In this document: piece by piece, positions 50,774-60,104 of the stretch
Numbering within the stretch: position 1 is the stretch's first letter
Layout of the letters: every line of letters begins with the position of its first letter
Source: an uncultured Anaeroplasmataceae bacterium
GTDB lineage: Bacteria; Bacillota_I; Bacilli_A; Acholeplasmatales; Anaeroplasmataceae
DNA length: 64,000 nucleotides
Direction of reading: 5' to 3'
Assembly: GCA_910584005.1 (NCBI GenBank)
Contig: CAJTXR010000002.1
Location: 1 to 64,000 of the forward strand
Made by a program: the position numbers and the translations under genes
The notes under the pieces: model-generated
What the model saw: only the letters and a program-made list of their open reading frames with translations
Told to the model about the DNA's origin: nothing
Databases searched by the model: none

Positions 50774-52762
50774 TTGGAATTAGGAGAAGTGAAAAATATA
50801 GGACCAAAAACATTAGAAAAGTTACATGCTCATCATATTTATACACCTAAGGATTTATTGTTACTTTTTCCAAAAAAATATCATTTTTTTATGATTGATG
50901 AAACGAATGTTTTTTCAGGAGAACTGGTTTGCTTCCGAGCTGTAATTGTTTCTAAGCCTGTATTAATTAAAATAACGAAAAACTCAAGAGCTTTTGTTTT
51001 TTATATTTTGTTTCAAAATATAAAGTATAAATGTATTATTTTTTCAGGAGATTATTTAAGATATAAACTACAACCGAACACCCCTGTTATCTGTTATGGA
51101 AAATATCGAACACAACAGAAAGAATTTAGTCTACAAACACTATTTTTTGAAGATTTTGAATGCAAAATAGAATTGGATTATGGTATCGCTGATTTAAGTA
51201 ATGCGACGATACATAAGGCAATCGAACGAATCTTGAGTATGGATTTTCATATAGAAGATGAATTGCCAGAAGATTATATTTTAAAATATCGTTTAAAAAC
51301 GATGGATGAAGTTGTTCGGATTGCTCATTTTCCTAAAAGTATTCAAGATTGTACCCAGATAAGAAGGCGTATGCGGTATGAAGATTTCTTTTGGTATGGA
51401 GCTTCTTTAGAAGGGTTGCGTTCTTTAAGAAATTTGGATCATAAGCTTCCTAAAACCATACCTACCAATCAGATTTGGGAATATACATCTATGCTTCCTT
51501 TTTCTTTAACTTTGGATCAAAGAAAAGCTGTTTCTGACATCTTGCAAGACTTATCTTCCTCTAAAATGATGAATCGTTTAGTAGATGGTGATGTTGGCTC
51601 AGGGAAAAGTATTGTCGCATTTTTAGCTGCATATGCAACCAAATTGGCTGGGTATCAAGTTTGTCTTATGGCTCCTACAGAGATTTTAGCCAAACAGCAT
51701 TATGAAAATAGTAAAACGTTATTTCCGATGCTAAAAATAGAATTTTTATCCTCATCCATAAAAGAGAAGGATAAACAACAAATTTATGAGAAATTATTGA
51801 GTGGAAGAATTGATTTTTTAATTGGAACTCATGCAGTTTTAAATCAAAGAATTTTATTTAAAAAACTAGGGCTGTTGATTATTGATGAACAGCATCGATT
51901 TGGTGTGAATCAACGAAAACTATTAATGGATCGCTATCCAGAGGTAGATGCGTTATATTTAACAGCAACACCAATCCCTAGAACTTTAGGTTTGGCAACA
52001 TATGGAGATTTAGATTTATCTTTAATTCATACAAAACCACTTTTGCGGAAAGAAGTTATTACAAAGTTGATTCCTTTAGATGAAATCAAAAGTCTTCATT
52101 ATATATTGGAACGTCATCTTGTTGCGAATGAACAAATCTATATTGTTGTTCCTTTAATAGAAGAAAATGACAATTTAGATTTTATTGATATTAAGCAAGC
52201 AAAGGACATTTTTACAGATTTGCTTCCCAATGCTTCTATTGAGGTTTTACATGGGAAAATGAAATCTATAGAAAAGGAAACAATTATGAATTCATTTAAG
52301 TCGGGAAAAATTGACTGTTTAATTTCTACTACTGTAATTGAGGTTGGAGTCGATGTGAAGAACGCAACAGTTATGGTTATATTAGATGCTGAACGATATG
52401 GATTATCCCAAATTCATCAATTGAGAGGTCGTGTTGGTAGAGGAAGCAAGCAGTCCTATTGTTATTTAGTAAGCAAAAAAGAGGAAGCCAAACGATTAAA
52501 AATTTTAGAAGAAACAACGGATGGTTTTTTACTAGCTGAAGAGGACTTTAAACTAAGAGGTCCAGGAGATTATTTAGGGGAAGCACAGTCTGGATTTCAA
52601 AGCTTAGCCTTTGATTTTGAATCTAATGATATGATGATTTGGAATTGTGCCATTCAGGACAGCAAAGAATTTGTTCAGCATTGGGTGAATGGTCAAGTTC
52701 AAAATAAAAAATATGATGCTCTTTTTAAACAGCTTTCTTCTAAAAAAACGAAAATAAACTAG
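50774..52762 (+). CDS. recG: ATP-dependent DNA helicase RecG
   Basis: 662 residues. N-terminal wedge/OB domain, helicase motifs VDGDVGSGKSIVAF (I), LLIIDEQHRFGVNQR (II), TATPIPRTL (III) and QIHQLRGRVGRG (VI). Remodels stalled replication forks. TTG start behind AGGAGG. Confidence 0.96.
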   Translation: MELGEVKNIGPKTLEKLHAHHIYTPKDLLLLFPKKYHFFMIDETNVFSGELVCFRAVIVSKPVLIKITKNSRAFVFYILFQNIKYKCIIFSGDYLRYKLQPNTPVICYGKYRTQQKEFSLQTLFFEDFECKIELDYGIADLSNATIHKAIERILSMDFHIEDELPEDYILKYRLKTMDEVVRIAHFPKSIQDCTQIRRRMRYEDFFWYGASLEGLRSLRNLDHKLPKTIPTNQIWEYTSMLPFSLTLDQRKAVSDILQDLSSSKMMNRLVDGDVGSGKSIVAFLAAYATKLAGYQVCLMAPTEILAKQHYENSKTLFPMLKIEFLSSSIKEKDKQQIYEKLLSGRIDFLIGTHAVLNQRILFKKLGLLIIDEQHRFGVNQRKLLMDRYPEVDALYLTATPIPRTLGLATYGDLDLSLIHTKPLLRKEVITKLIPLDEIKSLHYILERHLVANEQIYIVVPLIEENDNLDFIDIKQAKDIFTDLLPNASIEVLHGKMKSIEKETIMNSFKSGKIDCLISTTVIEVGVDVKNATVMVILDAERYGLSQIHQLRGRVGRGSKQSYCYLVSKKEEAKRLKILEETTDGFLLAEEDFKLRGPGDYLGEAQSGFQSLAFDFESNDMMIWNCAIQDSKEFVQHWVNGQVQNKKYDALFKQLSSKKTKIN

Positions 52763-52812
52763 TTTTTACAATTAGAAAATGGTAAAATAAATTGAAATGG
52801 AGGAATTCATTT

Positions 52813-53811
52813 ATGATAAAAATAGCTGTAGACGCTAATGGTGGAGATTATGGAGTCAATACTACTGTTTCAGGTAGTATGCTTGCCATACAAAAATATA
52901 AAGATTTAGAAATCGATCTATATGGGGATGAGGACCAAATCAAGCCCTTATTGACAGATTCAACAAGAATACATATTCATCATACAAAAGATACAATTTC
53001 GATGGGAGAAAAGGATCCTGTACGGGCAATCCGTCATCAAAAGGAAGCATCCTTATGTTTAGCAATGAAGGCTTGCAAAGAAGAACAAGCTGATGCCTGT
53101 GTAACTAGTGGTCCAACTCAGTGTGTTGTTGTCGGAGCTCATTTACTTGTCCGAAGATTACCACAAATGGAACGTGTTGCGTTGTGTCCATTTGTTCCGA
53201 ATTTGGATGGACATCCTCGACTTTTACTTGATGTTGGAGCTAATGTTGAATTAAAAAAAGAGCATTTAGGGGAGTTAGCTATTTTTGCTAGTGTTGTTTC
53301 TAAAGAGATATTGGGGGTTAAAGAGCCTAAAGTCGGCCTATTAAATATTGGTTCAGAACCAGGAAAAGGTCGTGAAAATGAAAAGGAGGCATTTGCCTAT
53401 TTAAGTGAGGTAAAAAGCATTCATTTTTATGGAAATGTAGAACCAACAGAGATGGTGAATTGTCCTTGTGATGTTGTGGTGACTGATGGATTTACCGGAA
53501 ATATTTGTTTAAAAGCAATTGAAGGGACTGCTAAATCTATGGGGGTTATGCTTTCTCAAGAAATCAAATCTTCTTTTGGTGGGAAAATTGGGTATCTTTT
53601 TATGAGGAAAAATTTAAAAAGATTTAAAAAAAGAATGAGTACAAAAGAGGTTGGTGGAGCTATGCTGTTTGGCTTATCCAAAATTGTTGTAAAAGCTCAT
53701 GGCAATTCCGATCCTGTCACATATGGAAATGCCATTTGTTTAGCTTATGATCTTGTCAAAGCGAATATTATTCAAAAGGTTGTAGATCAGCTACCTGAAA
53801 ATAAGGAATAA
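52813..53811 (+). CDS. plsX: Phosphate acyltransferase PlsX
   Basis: 332 residues. IKIAVDANGGDYG, EPGKGRENEKEAF and DVVVTDGFTGNICLKAIEG are typical. Makes acyl-phosphate from acyl-ACP, the first step of phospholipid synthesis. TGGAGGA precedes the ATG at 52813; an in-frame ATG at 52792 is further from that site. fabD and acpP, common neighbours, are absent. Confidence 0.96.
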   Translation: MIKIAVDANGGDYGVNTTVSGSMLAIQKYKDLEIDLYGDEDQIKPLLTDSTRIHIHHTKDTISMGEKDPVRAIRHQKEASLCLAMKACKEEQADACVTSGPTQCVVVGAHLLVRRLPQMERVALCPFVPNLDGHPRLLLDVGANVELKKEHLGELAIFASVVSKEILGVKEPKVGLLNIGSEPGKGRENEKEAFAYLSEVKSIHFYGNVEPTEMVNCPCDVVVTDGFTGNICLKAIEGTAKSMGVMLSQEIKSSFGGKIGYLFMRKNLKRFKKRMSTKEVGGAMLFGLSKIVVKAHGNSDPVTYGNAICLAYDLVKANIIQKVVDQLPENKE

Positions 53812-53812
53812 T

Positions 53813-54562
53813 ATGAAAAGAAAATGGATAAGTTTTCTTGTTGTTTTTATTACTTTTGGATGTTTTTTCTTAACTATGTTCACAAAAAATCCAATGATAA
53901 TTTATATTCTTTTTTGTTCATTGTTCATTCTAGCTATCGCAATGATTCCTCTATATTTAAAGCGAATCAAAAAAGAATATCAGCGACAAGAAACAAAATC
54001 GAATGATGAAATTATAGATGAGATTAATGCATCTACAGGAGATAATTCTTTAGAACAAAGCGTACAAGAAATCCGGATGGTAACAGACACATGGAAAAAT
54101 AGTGATAGAGCAGATAAAATAAAAGGCACTTTGTTTCTTTTATTTTTCTTAGGCTGTATTATAGGATTTGTAATTTGTATGTTTATAGGTCAAATGATAG
54201 CTGGATTTATCTGTTTTGGATTGGGAATGGCAGAAATTTTAATTGCTCTCATAGTTGTTAAACTTAAGGAGCATTTTTCCTTACATTTTCATAGTAAAGG
54301 GTCTTACCGACAAGCTACCGCAACTGTTTTAGGTACAAGTTTATCCTCTCAAAGCACAACGGGAAAGCGACATAAAAGCATACTTCATACAACATATAAA
54401 GTTCATTTACGCATTGAAAATGAAAATCGTATAGCTTATAGTAAGGAATATTATGAAACGGGAGATAAAGTTGTGGTTCAAATGGATATGAAACATCCGA
54501 AACGAGTTCATATTCTCTATAAAAAAGAAGACCCTTTTGATTTTGATGAGGATCGGTACTAG
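53813..54562 (+). CDS. Membrane protein with DUF3592-like C-terminal domain
   Basis: 249 residues. Two helices (about 5-24, 28-48), a charged linker (about 50-102), two more helices (about 104-127, 130-150) and a soluble C-terminal domain with the pattern YKVHLRIENENRIAYSKEYY...GDKVVVQMD, as in DUF3592 proteins. Function unknown. Between plsX and rnc, one base after plsX. Confidence 0.65.
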   Translation: MKRKWISFLVVFITFGCFFLTMFTKNPMIIYILFCSLFILAIAMIPLYLKRIKKEYQRQETKSNDEIIDEINASTGDNSLEQSVQEIRMVTDTWKNSDRADKIKGTLFLLFFLGCIIGFVICMFIGQMIAGFICFGLGMAEILIALIVVKLKEHFSLHFHSKGSYRQATATVLGTSLSSQSTTGKRHKSILHTTYKVHLRIENENRIAYSKEYYETGDKVVVQMDMKHPKRVHILYKKEDPFDFDEDRY

Positions 54563-54573
54563 GAGATGATTTT

Positions 54574-55239
54574 ATGGAGTTTTTAAAGCTGGAAACTCAA
54601 ATTAATTATTTTTTTAAAAATGAATCCCTTCTAAAACTAGCATTAACCCATTCCTCTTATGCAAATGAGCATGGGGTTGAGTGCAATGAACGGTTAGAGT
54701 ATTTAGGAGATGCTGTGCTAGAATTATGTATGTCACAATTTTTATATAAAAATGTTCATTTAAATGAGGGTGTTTTATCTAAAAATCGTGCAAAAGCAGT
54801 ATGTGAGGAAGCATTAAATGTTTATGCTAAGAAAATTCATTTAGGAGATTTCATTATTTTAGGAAATGGGGAAGAGCATAGTGGTGGAAGAACAAGACCT
54901 GCTATTATTGCTGATGCTTTTGAGGCGATGCTTGGAGCGATATTATTAGACTCTTCCTATGAAACAGTTTACGAAGTTGTAGAAAGAATTGTGTTTCCTT
55001 ATTATGATCAAGTGGTTCAATTTAAGGATTATAAATCTACTTTTCAAGAACATGTTCAAGCAGATAAAAGAACACTTCATTATGAAATTGTGAAGGAAAC
55101 GGGTCCTGCGAATGATAAAACATATGAGGCTGTAGTCTATATGGATGATATTCTCATGGGGAAAGGTATAGGAAAGAGTAAAAAAGAAGCAGAACAAAAT
55201 GCAGCTAAAGAAGCATTAAAAAAAGAAGTTCGGAAATAA
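54574..55239 (+). CDS. rnc: Ribonuclease III
   Basis: 221 residues. Signature NERLEYLGDAVLEL and catalytic ADAFEAMLGAILLD, followed by a dsRNA-binding domain (FKDYKSTFQEHVQ... to GIGKSKKEAEQNAAKEAL). Processes rRNA precursors and double-stranded RNA. Confidence 0.97.
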   Translation: MEFLKLETQINYFFKNESLLKLALTHSSYANEHGVECNERLEYLGDAVLELCMSQFLYKNVHLNEGVLSKNRAKAVCEEALNVYAKKIHLGDFIILGNGEEHSGGRTRPAIIADAFEAMLGAILLDSSYETVYEVVERIVFPYYDQVVQFKDYKSTFQEHVQADKRTLHYEIVKETGPANDKTYEAVVYMDDILMGKGIGKSKKEAEQNAAKEALKKEVRK

Positions 55240-55272
55240 GGTAAAATCATATAATACATTAGGTGATGTTAT

Positions 55273-55896
55273 ATGATTATGGCCATTATAGGAATCTGTG
55301 GTAAAATGGGAAGCCAAATCTATGAACAATATAAAAATGAATTTACAATTATTGGAATTGATATTCTAAAACATCCGATAGTAGAAACTTATAATAGTAT
55401 TTTAGAGTGTAAGGAGAAAATAGATGTTTTGGTAGATTTTTCTTCTATAGAATGTTACCAAAACTTAGTTGAGGGATTGAACCAGAGAATTCCTTTATTG
55501 AGTGGAACTACTGGATATGATATGAAAATGATTGAAGATTTATATCAACTGGCAGAAAAAAACAAAACCTCTTTTGTATGGAAAGCCAATTATGCAAAAG
55601 GAATAAAACTTTTTTCTAAATTAATTCAAGAGTGCAAAGATGAATTTGATTTATTAGATTTTATTGAGGTTCATGCAACGACAAAGAAGGATGCTCCTAG
55701 TGGAACAGCAAAGGTTTTAGCGAAGGAGTTAGGGATTCCAGAAACTAAAATTCAATCTTTAAGAATTAATCAAGCTCCCGCAATTCATGAGATTTTATTT
55801 TCATCTGCAGATGAAAGAGTTATATTACGTCATGAAATACTCAATAAAAAGGCTTTTATTACTGGTTTTGATGAAGAACTAAGAAAAATGATTTAG
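55273..55896 (+). CDS. dapB: Compact 4-hydroxy-tetrahydrodipicolinate reductase
   Basis: 207 residues, shorter than the usual 240-270. N-terminal NAD(P) loop IIGICGKMGSQ. The active-site motif reads EVHATTKKDAPSGTA: the first catalytic His and the Lys are kept, the second His is Ala. The C-terminal HEILNKKAFITG fits the family. It reduces the DapA product in lysine/diaminopimelate synthesis. AGGTGATG six bases before ATG 55273. Confidence 0.88.
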   Translation: MIMAIIGICGKMGSQIYEQYKNEFTIIGIDILKHPIVETYNSILECKEKIDVLVDFSSIECYQNLVEGLNQRIPLLSGTTGYDMKMIEDLYQLAEKNKTSFVWKANYAKGIKLFSKLIQECKDEFDLLDFIEVHATTKKDAPSGTAKVLAKELGIPETKIQSLRINQAPAIHEILFSSADERVILRHEILNKKAFITGFDEELRKMI

Positions 55897-55907
55897 GAGG
55901 TAAAACG

Positions 55908-56507
55908 ATGTTACAGGAATTATATTTAAAAGGCTTTTTGAATTATTCAAAGCTACTTATGGAATATTCTAAGGCATTGGGATTAAATGCAGAAGAAGCA
56001 TTTGTATTAACCAAAATTTTGGATAATTATTTGACAACTAAGATCTTATCCATAGAGGAATTACAAACTCAAGTTTTAATAAAATCTAATCATTTAGATA
56101 AGATTGTTGCTTCCTTAATGGAACGCAATTATTATGAAATTTATTTATCCTATGACAATGGAAAAGGTGTGGAATGTATTTCTTTTACCCCATTATTTTC
56201 GCGATTGGAATACCTTTTAAAACAAGAACATACTAAGGATCCATATGACATAGAAAAAGCAAATCAGTTTTTATGCAAAAATTTAAATCGAGTATTAACT
56301 GCAAACGAACTTGAAATCCTTGAAAACTTAATGGTAGAAGATCACTATTCTTATGAATCTATTGTAGAAGCTGTTGAACAGATTCAATCTTCAAAAAGAG
56401 TATTATCCCTAAAAACAATCGCTTTAACTTTAGTAAATAAAAAATCAAAACAAGAAATAGATACAAAAGCTCCACAGGTTTTCCAAGATTTTATGAAGAG
56501 GATTTAA
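55908..56507 (+). CDS. dnaD: DnaD-like replication initiation protein
   Basis: 199 residues. N-terminal winged-helix half (about 1-110) and a C-terminal DnaB_2-type domain (NRVLTANELEILENLM...YESIVEAVEQ). DnaD loads the replicative helicase. Order dnaD-nth matches Bacillus. It follows dapB by 11 bases. Confidence 0.82.
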   Translation: MLQELYLKGFLNYSKLLMEYSKALGLNAEEAFVLTKILDNYLTTKILSIEELQTQVLIKSNHLDKIVASLMERNYYEIYLSYDNGKGVECISFTPLFSRLEYLLKQEHTKDPYDIEKANQFLCKNLNRVLTANELEILENLMVEDHYSYESIVEAVEQIQSSKRVLSLKTIALTLVNKKSKQEIDTKAPQVFQDFMKRI

Positions 56508-56509
56508 TT

Positions 56510-57136
56510 ATGACACTTGAAAGATCATATGAAATATTAAATGAGCTAAAAAAAATTATTCCTAATCCAAAATGTGAATTAAACTATTCATCTGTATTTG
56601 AATTATTATGTGCAGTAATTTTATCTAGTCAAACAACAGACAAAAGAGTGAATGAGGTTACTCCAGCATTATTTTCTAAATATCCAACTCCATTGGATTT
56701 AAGTATGGCTCAACCACTGGATGTTTATTCCATCATTCAATCTTTGGGGTTTGCAAAAACGAAATCTATCAATTTAATTGAAATGGCTAAAACTCTACAT
56801 TTTGAGTTTCATGATGTTGTTCCTAATACACTAGAAGAACTTCAAAGATTAAATGGGGTAGGCAGAAAAACTGCAAGTGTAATTTTGGTTGAAGGGTATA
56901 AAATCCCTGCAATGCCAGTGGACACCCATTTGGTCCGCATGGCCAAGCGATTTGGATATATATCTGAAGAGGGTTCAGTCAAAGAGGCTGAAGAAAGTTT
57001 TAGAACTTTTATCAAAGAAGAAGATTGGATTATTTCTCATCATTTATTTTTATTATTTGGTAGATATCATTGCAAAGCAATTAAACCTCAATGTGAATCT
57101 TGTAGGGTAAAACAATATTGTAAAAAGGAACATTAG
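56510..57136 (+). CDS. nth: Endonuclease III
   Basis: 208 residues. Helix-hairpin-helix LQRLNGVGRKTASVIL with catalytic Lys, VDTHLVRMAKRFG with catalytic Asp, and a [4Fe-4S] cluster C-x6-C-x2-C-x5-C at the end. Repairs oxidised pyrimidines. Two bases after dnaD. Confidence 0.96.
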   Translation: MTLERSYEILNELKKIIPNPKCELNYSSVFELLCAVILSSQTTDKRVNEVTPALFSKYPTPLDLSMAQPLDVYSIIQSLGFAKTKSINLIEMAKTLHFEFHDVVPNTLEELQRLNGVGRKTASVILVEGYKIPAMPVDTHLVRMAKRFGYISEEGSVKEAEESFRTFIKEEDWIISHHLFLLFGRYHCKAIKPQCESCRVKQYCKKEH

Positions 57137-57195
57137 TTCTTTTTTTTTATCTTTTTTGATATTTAATATAGATAAAATAAAGGGGAGGTGAAACT

Positions 57196-57369
57196 ATGAA
57201 AGTAAAGTTATTTGATTTTGAACATGAAAAGGATTTAGAAGATGCAATCAATCAATTTTTTTTAGATAATCCAAAAATAGAAATTAAAAATATTTTATAT
57301 CAAACAAGCCATTTTGCATGGAATAGTGAACAAATTTATTCTTTTTCCTGTTTATTACTTTATAAATAA
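57196..57369 (+). CDS. Cse60-like small protein
   Basis: 57 residues: MKVKLFDFEHEKDLEDAINQ, then FFLDNP, IEIKNILYQTSH and QIYSFSCLLLY. This resembles the Spore_Cse60 family (V-K-x-F-D-x-E-H-E-x-D-L-E ... I-Y-x-F-S-A-L-I-I-Y). GGGGAGGTG precedes the ATG. The family name comes from a sporulation-linked gene, but members also occur in non-spore formers. Confidence 0.65.
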   Translation: MKVKLFDFEHEKDLEDAINQFFLDNPKIEIKNILYQTSHFAWNSEQIYSFSCLLLYK

Positions 57370-57414
57370 AAATAAATTAGTAAAATATGAGTTTTTTCTA
57401 AAATGAAAGATATC

Positions 57415-57442
57415 TTGCAATCCAAAAATTTAAAGATATAAT
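57415..57442 (+). promoter_or_regulatory. Promoter of the XRE/TPR regulator gene
   Basis: TTGCAA at 57415-57420 and TATAAT at 57437-57442, spacer 16. GTG start at 57482 lies 40 bases downstream. Confidence 0.6.
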
Positions 57443-57481
57443 AGGGGATGTATTCGGTCGTGGTTAATTTAGGAGTTGTGT

Positions 57482-58669
57482 GTGAAAAAAAGTATATTTA
57501 TTGAAGAATTCTCAAGGCGAATGAAGAATGATGATAATGCCTACCAAATGGTAGGTGCCGAATTGAGAAGACTAAGAATGAAGCAATCTCAAACCCTTTC
57601 CTCGATTTCTAATAATATTTGTTCTGTTTCCTATTTATGTAAAATAGAAACTGCTAAAATGAAACCAAATCGAGCAATGTTAACAGAGATTTGTAAAAAG
57701 CTGGATCTTTCAGTTCCAAAAATTGACCTTTTATTTAATTTAAAAAAACTACTCATGGATTGTGTAGAAAAATTTTATAAGAAAAACATAATATTTTTAA
57801 ATCGAGCTTATGAAGAATGTAAGGGCTTTGAAAATTATAGAAGTAAATTGATTCAGTTGATTTTTTATATTGCAACTTATCGGTTTGAAGAAGCCTCATT
57901 TGTTGTTCATGATCTTTTTAAAATAACGAGTGTTATGTCTAGTGAAGAGTTAATCGTCTTTATGGTATTTCATTCTATTCTTTCTTACCATGAAGAGAAA
58001 TACCAAGAAGTATTAGATAATTTAACTTCAACTCGACCCTATAATGAAACCGGAGAAACGATTAAAAAAATTATATATTTAATTTGTTTGCAATGCTATT
58101 TCAAGTTAAATAGTCCAAGAACCTTAATTTTATCTGAACAGGTTTTAAATGATCTATTGAATACAACAGAATATGATGTTGCGGATTACGTTAGATATTT
58201 AACTTGTGTTTTTATGTTGAATAATTCTATGTGGGATGACATTCGATCTAAAATGAAGAATCTACAGAAAAAAGTATATATCAAAACGCTTGAATTCTAT
58301 TTAGATATTAAAGAAGAAAGTTTAAAGGCAAAATCTCATTATTATACGGAATTACGCCCCTTTGCACGACTTGTATTTATCTATATTTTTGATCGAGGAA
58401 ACTATAAAAAATACTACGAGTCTTTAGATAAACACAGGTTTTATGATTTTGACTTTAGTCCTAGTATTGCCCAATACCTAACCTTAAATGAGGAAATAGA
58501 ATGCTATAATGAAATTAGTGATGTAATTATGTCTCATTTGGCAATTACAGGGAATAAAATTGAAATTATATTTTTTTTAAAAGAATTATGTCAAATTTGC
58601 TCTAATCTTGGGAAATACAAAAATTTTAATCAAGCATTCAAACGATTTATAAAGGAAAAGAATATATGA
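57482..58669 (+). CDS. XRE-family regulator with TPR-like helical domain
   Basis: 395 residues. HTH domain at about 20-75 (VGAELRRLRMKQSQTLSSIS, YLCKIETAKMKP). The rest is all-helical with TPR-like repeats, as in Rgg/PlcR-type peptide-responsive regulators. The GTG at 57482 is six bases from AGGAG; a TTG at 57476 abuts it. Overlaps by four bases the following secreted Ig-like gene, so the two are coupled. Ligand and targets unknown. Confidence 0.8.
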   Translation: MKKSIFIEEFSRRMKNDDNAYQMVGAELRRLRMKQSQTLSSISNNICSVSYLCKIETAKMKPNRAMLTEICKKLDLSVPKIDLLFNLKKLLMDCVEKFYKKNIIFLNRAYEECKGFENYRSKLIQLIFYIATYRFEEASFVVHDLFKITSVMSSEELIVFMVFHSILSYHEEKYQEVLDNLTSTRPYNETGETIKKIIYLICLQCYFKLNSPRTLILSEQVLNDLLNTTEYDVADYVRYLTCVFMLNNSMWDDIRSKMKNLQKKVYIKTLEFYLDIKEESLKAKSHYYTELRPFARLVFIYIFDRGNYKKYYESLDKHRFYDFDFSPSIAQYLTLNEEIECYNEISDVIMSHLAITGNKIEIIFFLKELCQICSNLGKYKNFNQAFKRFIKEKNI

Positions 58670-60087
58670 AAAAAATCGGCCTAATCATTTTATTTATCTT
58701 CCTGTTTTTTATACAGGCGGAGGCAAGTACATGGCGTTTTGTGTGGGATGAATCCACAACAACCATAGAAGTACCTTTAGGAAGTACACTTCAAAACTAT
58801 ATTCATATTCCCAAAGCAAGACTATATAAAGATCAAAAAGAGCTTTTTGATGCGGTTATAGAGTATATTCCAACTGGAGATTGGCTCTATGTACTGACTG
58901 ATGTGGATACATCAAAAGTTGGAGATTACCAAGTTTGGTACAAAGTTTTAGAAACAAAATATAGACCAGGACAATGCCAGGGGTATAAAACTTTAATTAC
59001 ATTTAAAGTGGTAGATAAAGAGCCCCCTCTCATTCATACTTACCCAGCCACTTTAAAATATCTTATTGGCATGCCCGTTCCTGACTATCAATCCCATGTT
59101 ATCGCAGCAGATAATAGTGGGTCCTGTGAAGTTTCAGTTGATGATTCTTTAGTCCGATATGATATACCAGGAAATTATCCCGTTTACATTCAAGCAAATG
59201 ATGGGTATAATATAACTATGGTAGAAATGAATTTAGAGGTAGAAGATCCAGTGGGACCTGTGATAACCTTTAAAGGAGAGAATAATCGTATTGTCCTTGC
59301 TAGAGGAGAACTGCCAGATATAAAAAGTTTTTTCTTAGCTTATGATCAAGTTGATGGGGATGTAACAAATTCAATTCAATATAAAGAATTTGATACCGAA
59401 AAAGAACAAACCTTTGATCTAGAAGTTTTCTTTTATGATCAACAACGAAACTCATCTTCTTATATGGTTACGATAGACATTGTCAATCAAGACAAAATTG
59501 ATATTGAACTATATCATAAAGAGATAATTCTTGATTATAATACAGATTTGTTGAAGGCTTTTAAGGCAAATCTTAAAAAAGCAATGTATGGCAAAAGAGA
59601 TGTTTCAAATGAAATTCAGATTGATGTTTCTTCCATAAAAAATGTAGTAGGACATTATACAATCCAGTATATATTTTCTGATCAAGATAAAACAAATTCA
59701 ATTTCATGCGAGGTTACACTTTTAGCAAGTATACCTCCAATCTTGTTGGTTCAAAACATAGCGATTCCTGTAGGACAAAAACCGAACTATTTAGATTATA
59801 TCACAGTCCAAGATCCCTCAGACTTAGCAATCGGAACGAAAATTCAATGGGATGATTCTAAGGTAGAATACGCTCAGGCAGGAACTTATGTAGTAAATGT
59901 TAGCGTGGTTAATTCCTCTAATCTTTCTACAACAGAAACCATTATTGTTACAATATATGAAAAAGAATCATCCGAATCTTTTAATTTAAAAAATTTAATC
60001 TTTATTTGTATTGGTGTCATTTTATTTGGTATAATAGGAGTAGTTTTATTTTTTAAATATAATAAAAGGCGAAAAATTTTGAAATAA
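58666..60087 (+). CDS. Surface protein with Ig-like (DUF5011-type) domains and C-terminal membrane anchor
   Basis: 473 residues. Signal peptide (about 1-21, ending near QAEAS), several Ig-like segments of the pattern D-x-x-P-P...Y...G-x-Y-x-V-x-V-x-A-x-D (about 40-430), then a membrane helix (about 440-463) and a basic KYNKRRK tail. A type I membrane protein with its repeats outside the cell. Co-translated with the XRE/TPR regulator. Function unknown; adhesion or envelope sensing are possible. Confidence 0.8.
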   Translation: MKKIGLIILFIFLFFIQAEASTWRFVWDESTTTIEVPLGSTLQNYIHIPKARLYKDQKELFDAVIEYIPTGDWLYVLTDVDTSKVGDYQVWYKVLETKYRPGQCQGYKTLITFKVVDKEPPLIHTYPATLKYLIGMPVPDYQSHVIAADNSGSCEVSVDDSLVRYDIPGNYPVYIQANDGYNITMVEMNLEVEDPVGPVITFKGENNRIVLARGELPDIKSFFLAYDQVDGDVTNSIQYKEFDTEKEQTFDLEVFFYDQQRNSSSYMVTIDIVNQDKIDIELYHKEIILDYNTDLLKAFKANLKKAMYGKRDVSNEIQIDVSSIKNVVGHYTIQYIFSDQDKTNSISCEVTLLASIPPILLVQNIAIPVGQKPNYLDYITVQDPSDLAIGTKIQWDDSKVEYAQAGTYVVNVSVVNSSNLSTTETIIVTIYEKESSESFNLKNLIFICIGVILFGIIGVVLFFKYNKRRKILK

Positions 60088-60104
60088 AAAAAGGAAGTGA
60101 TAGA

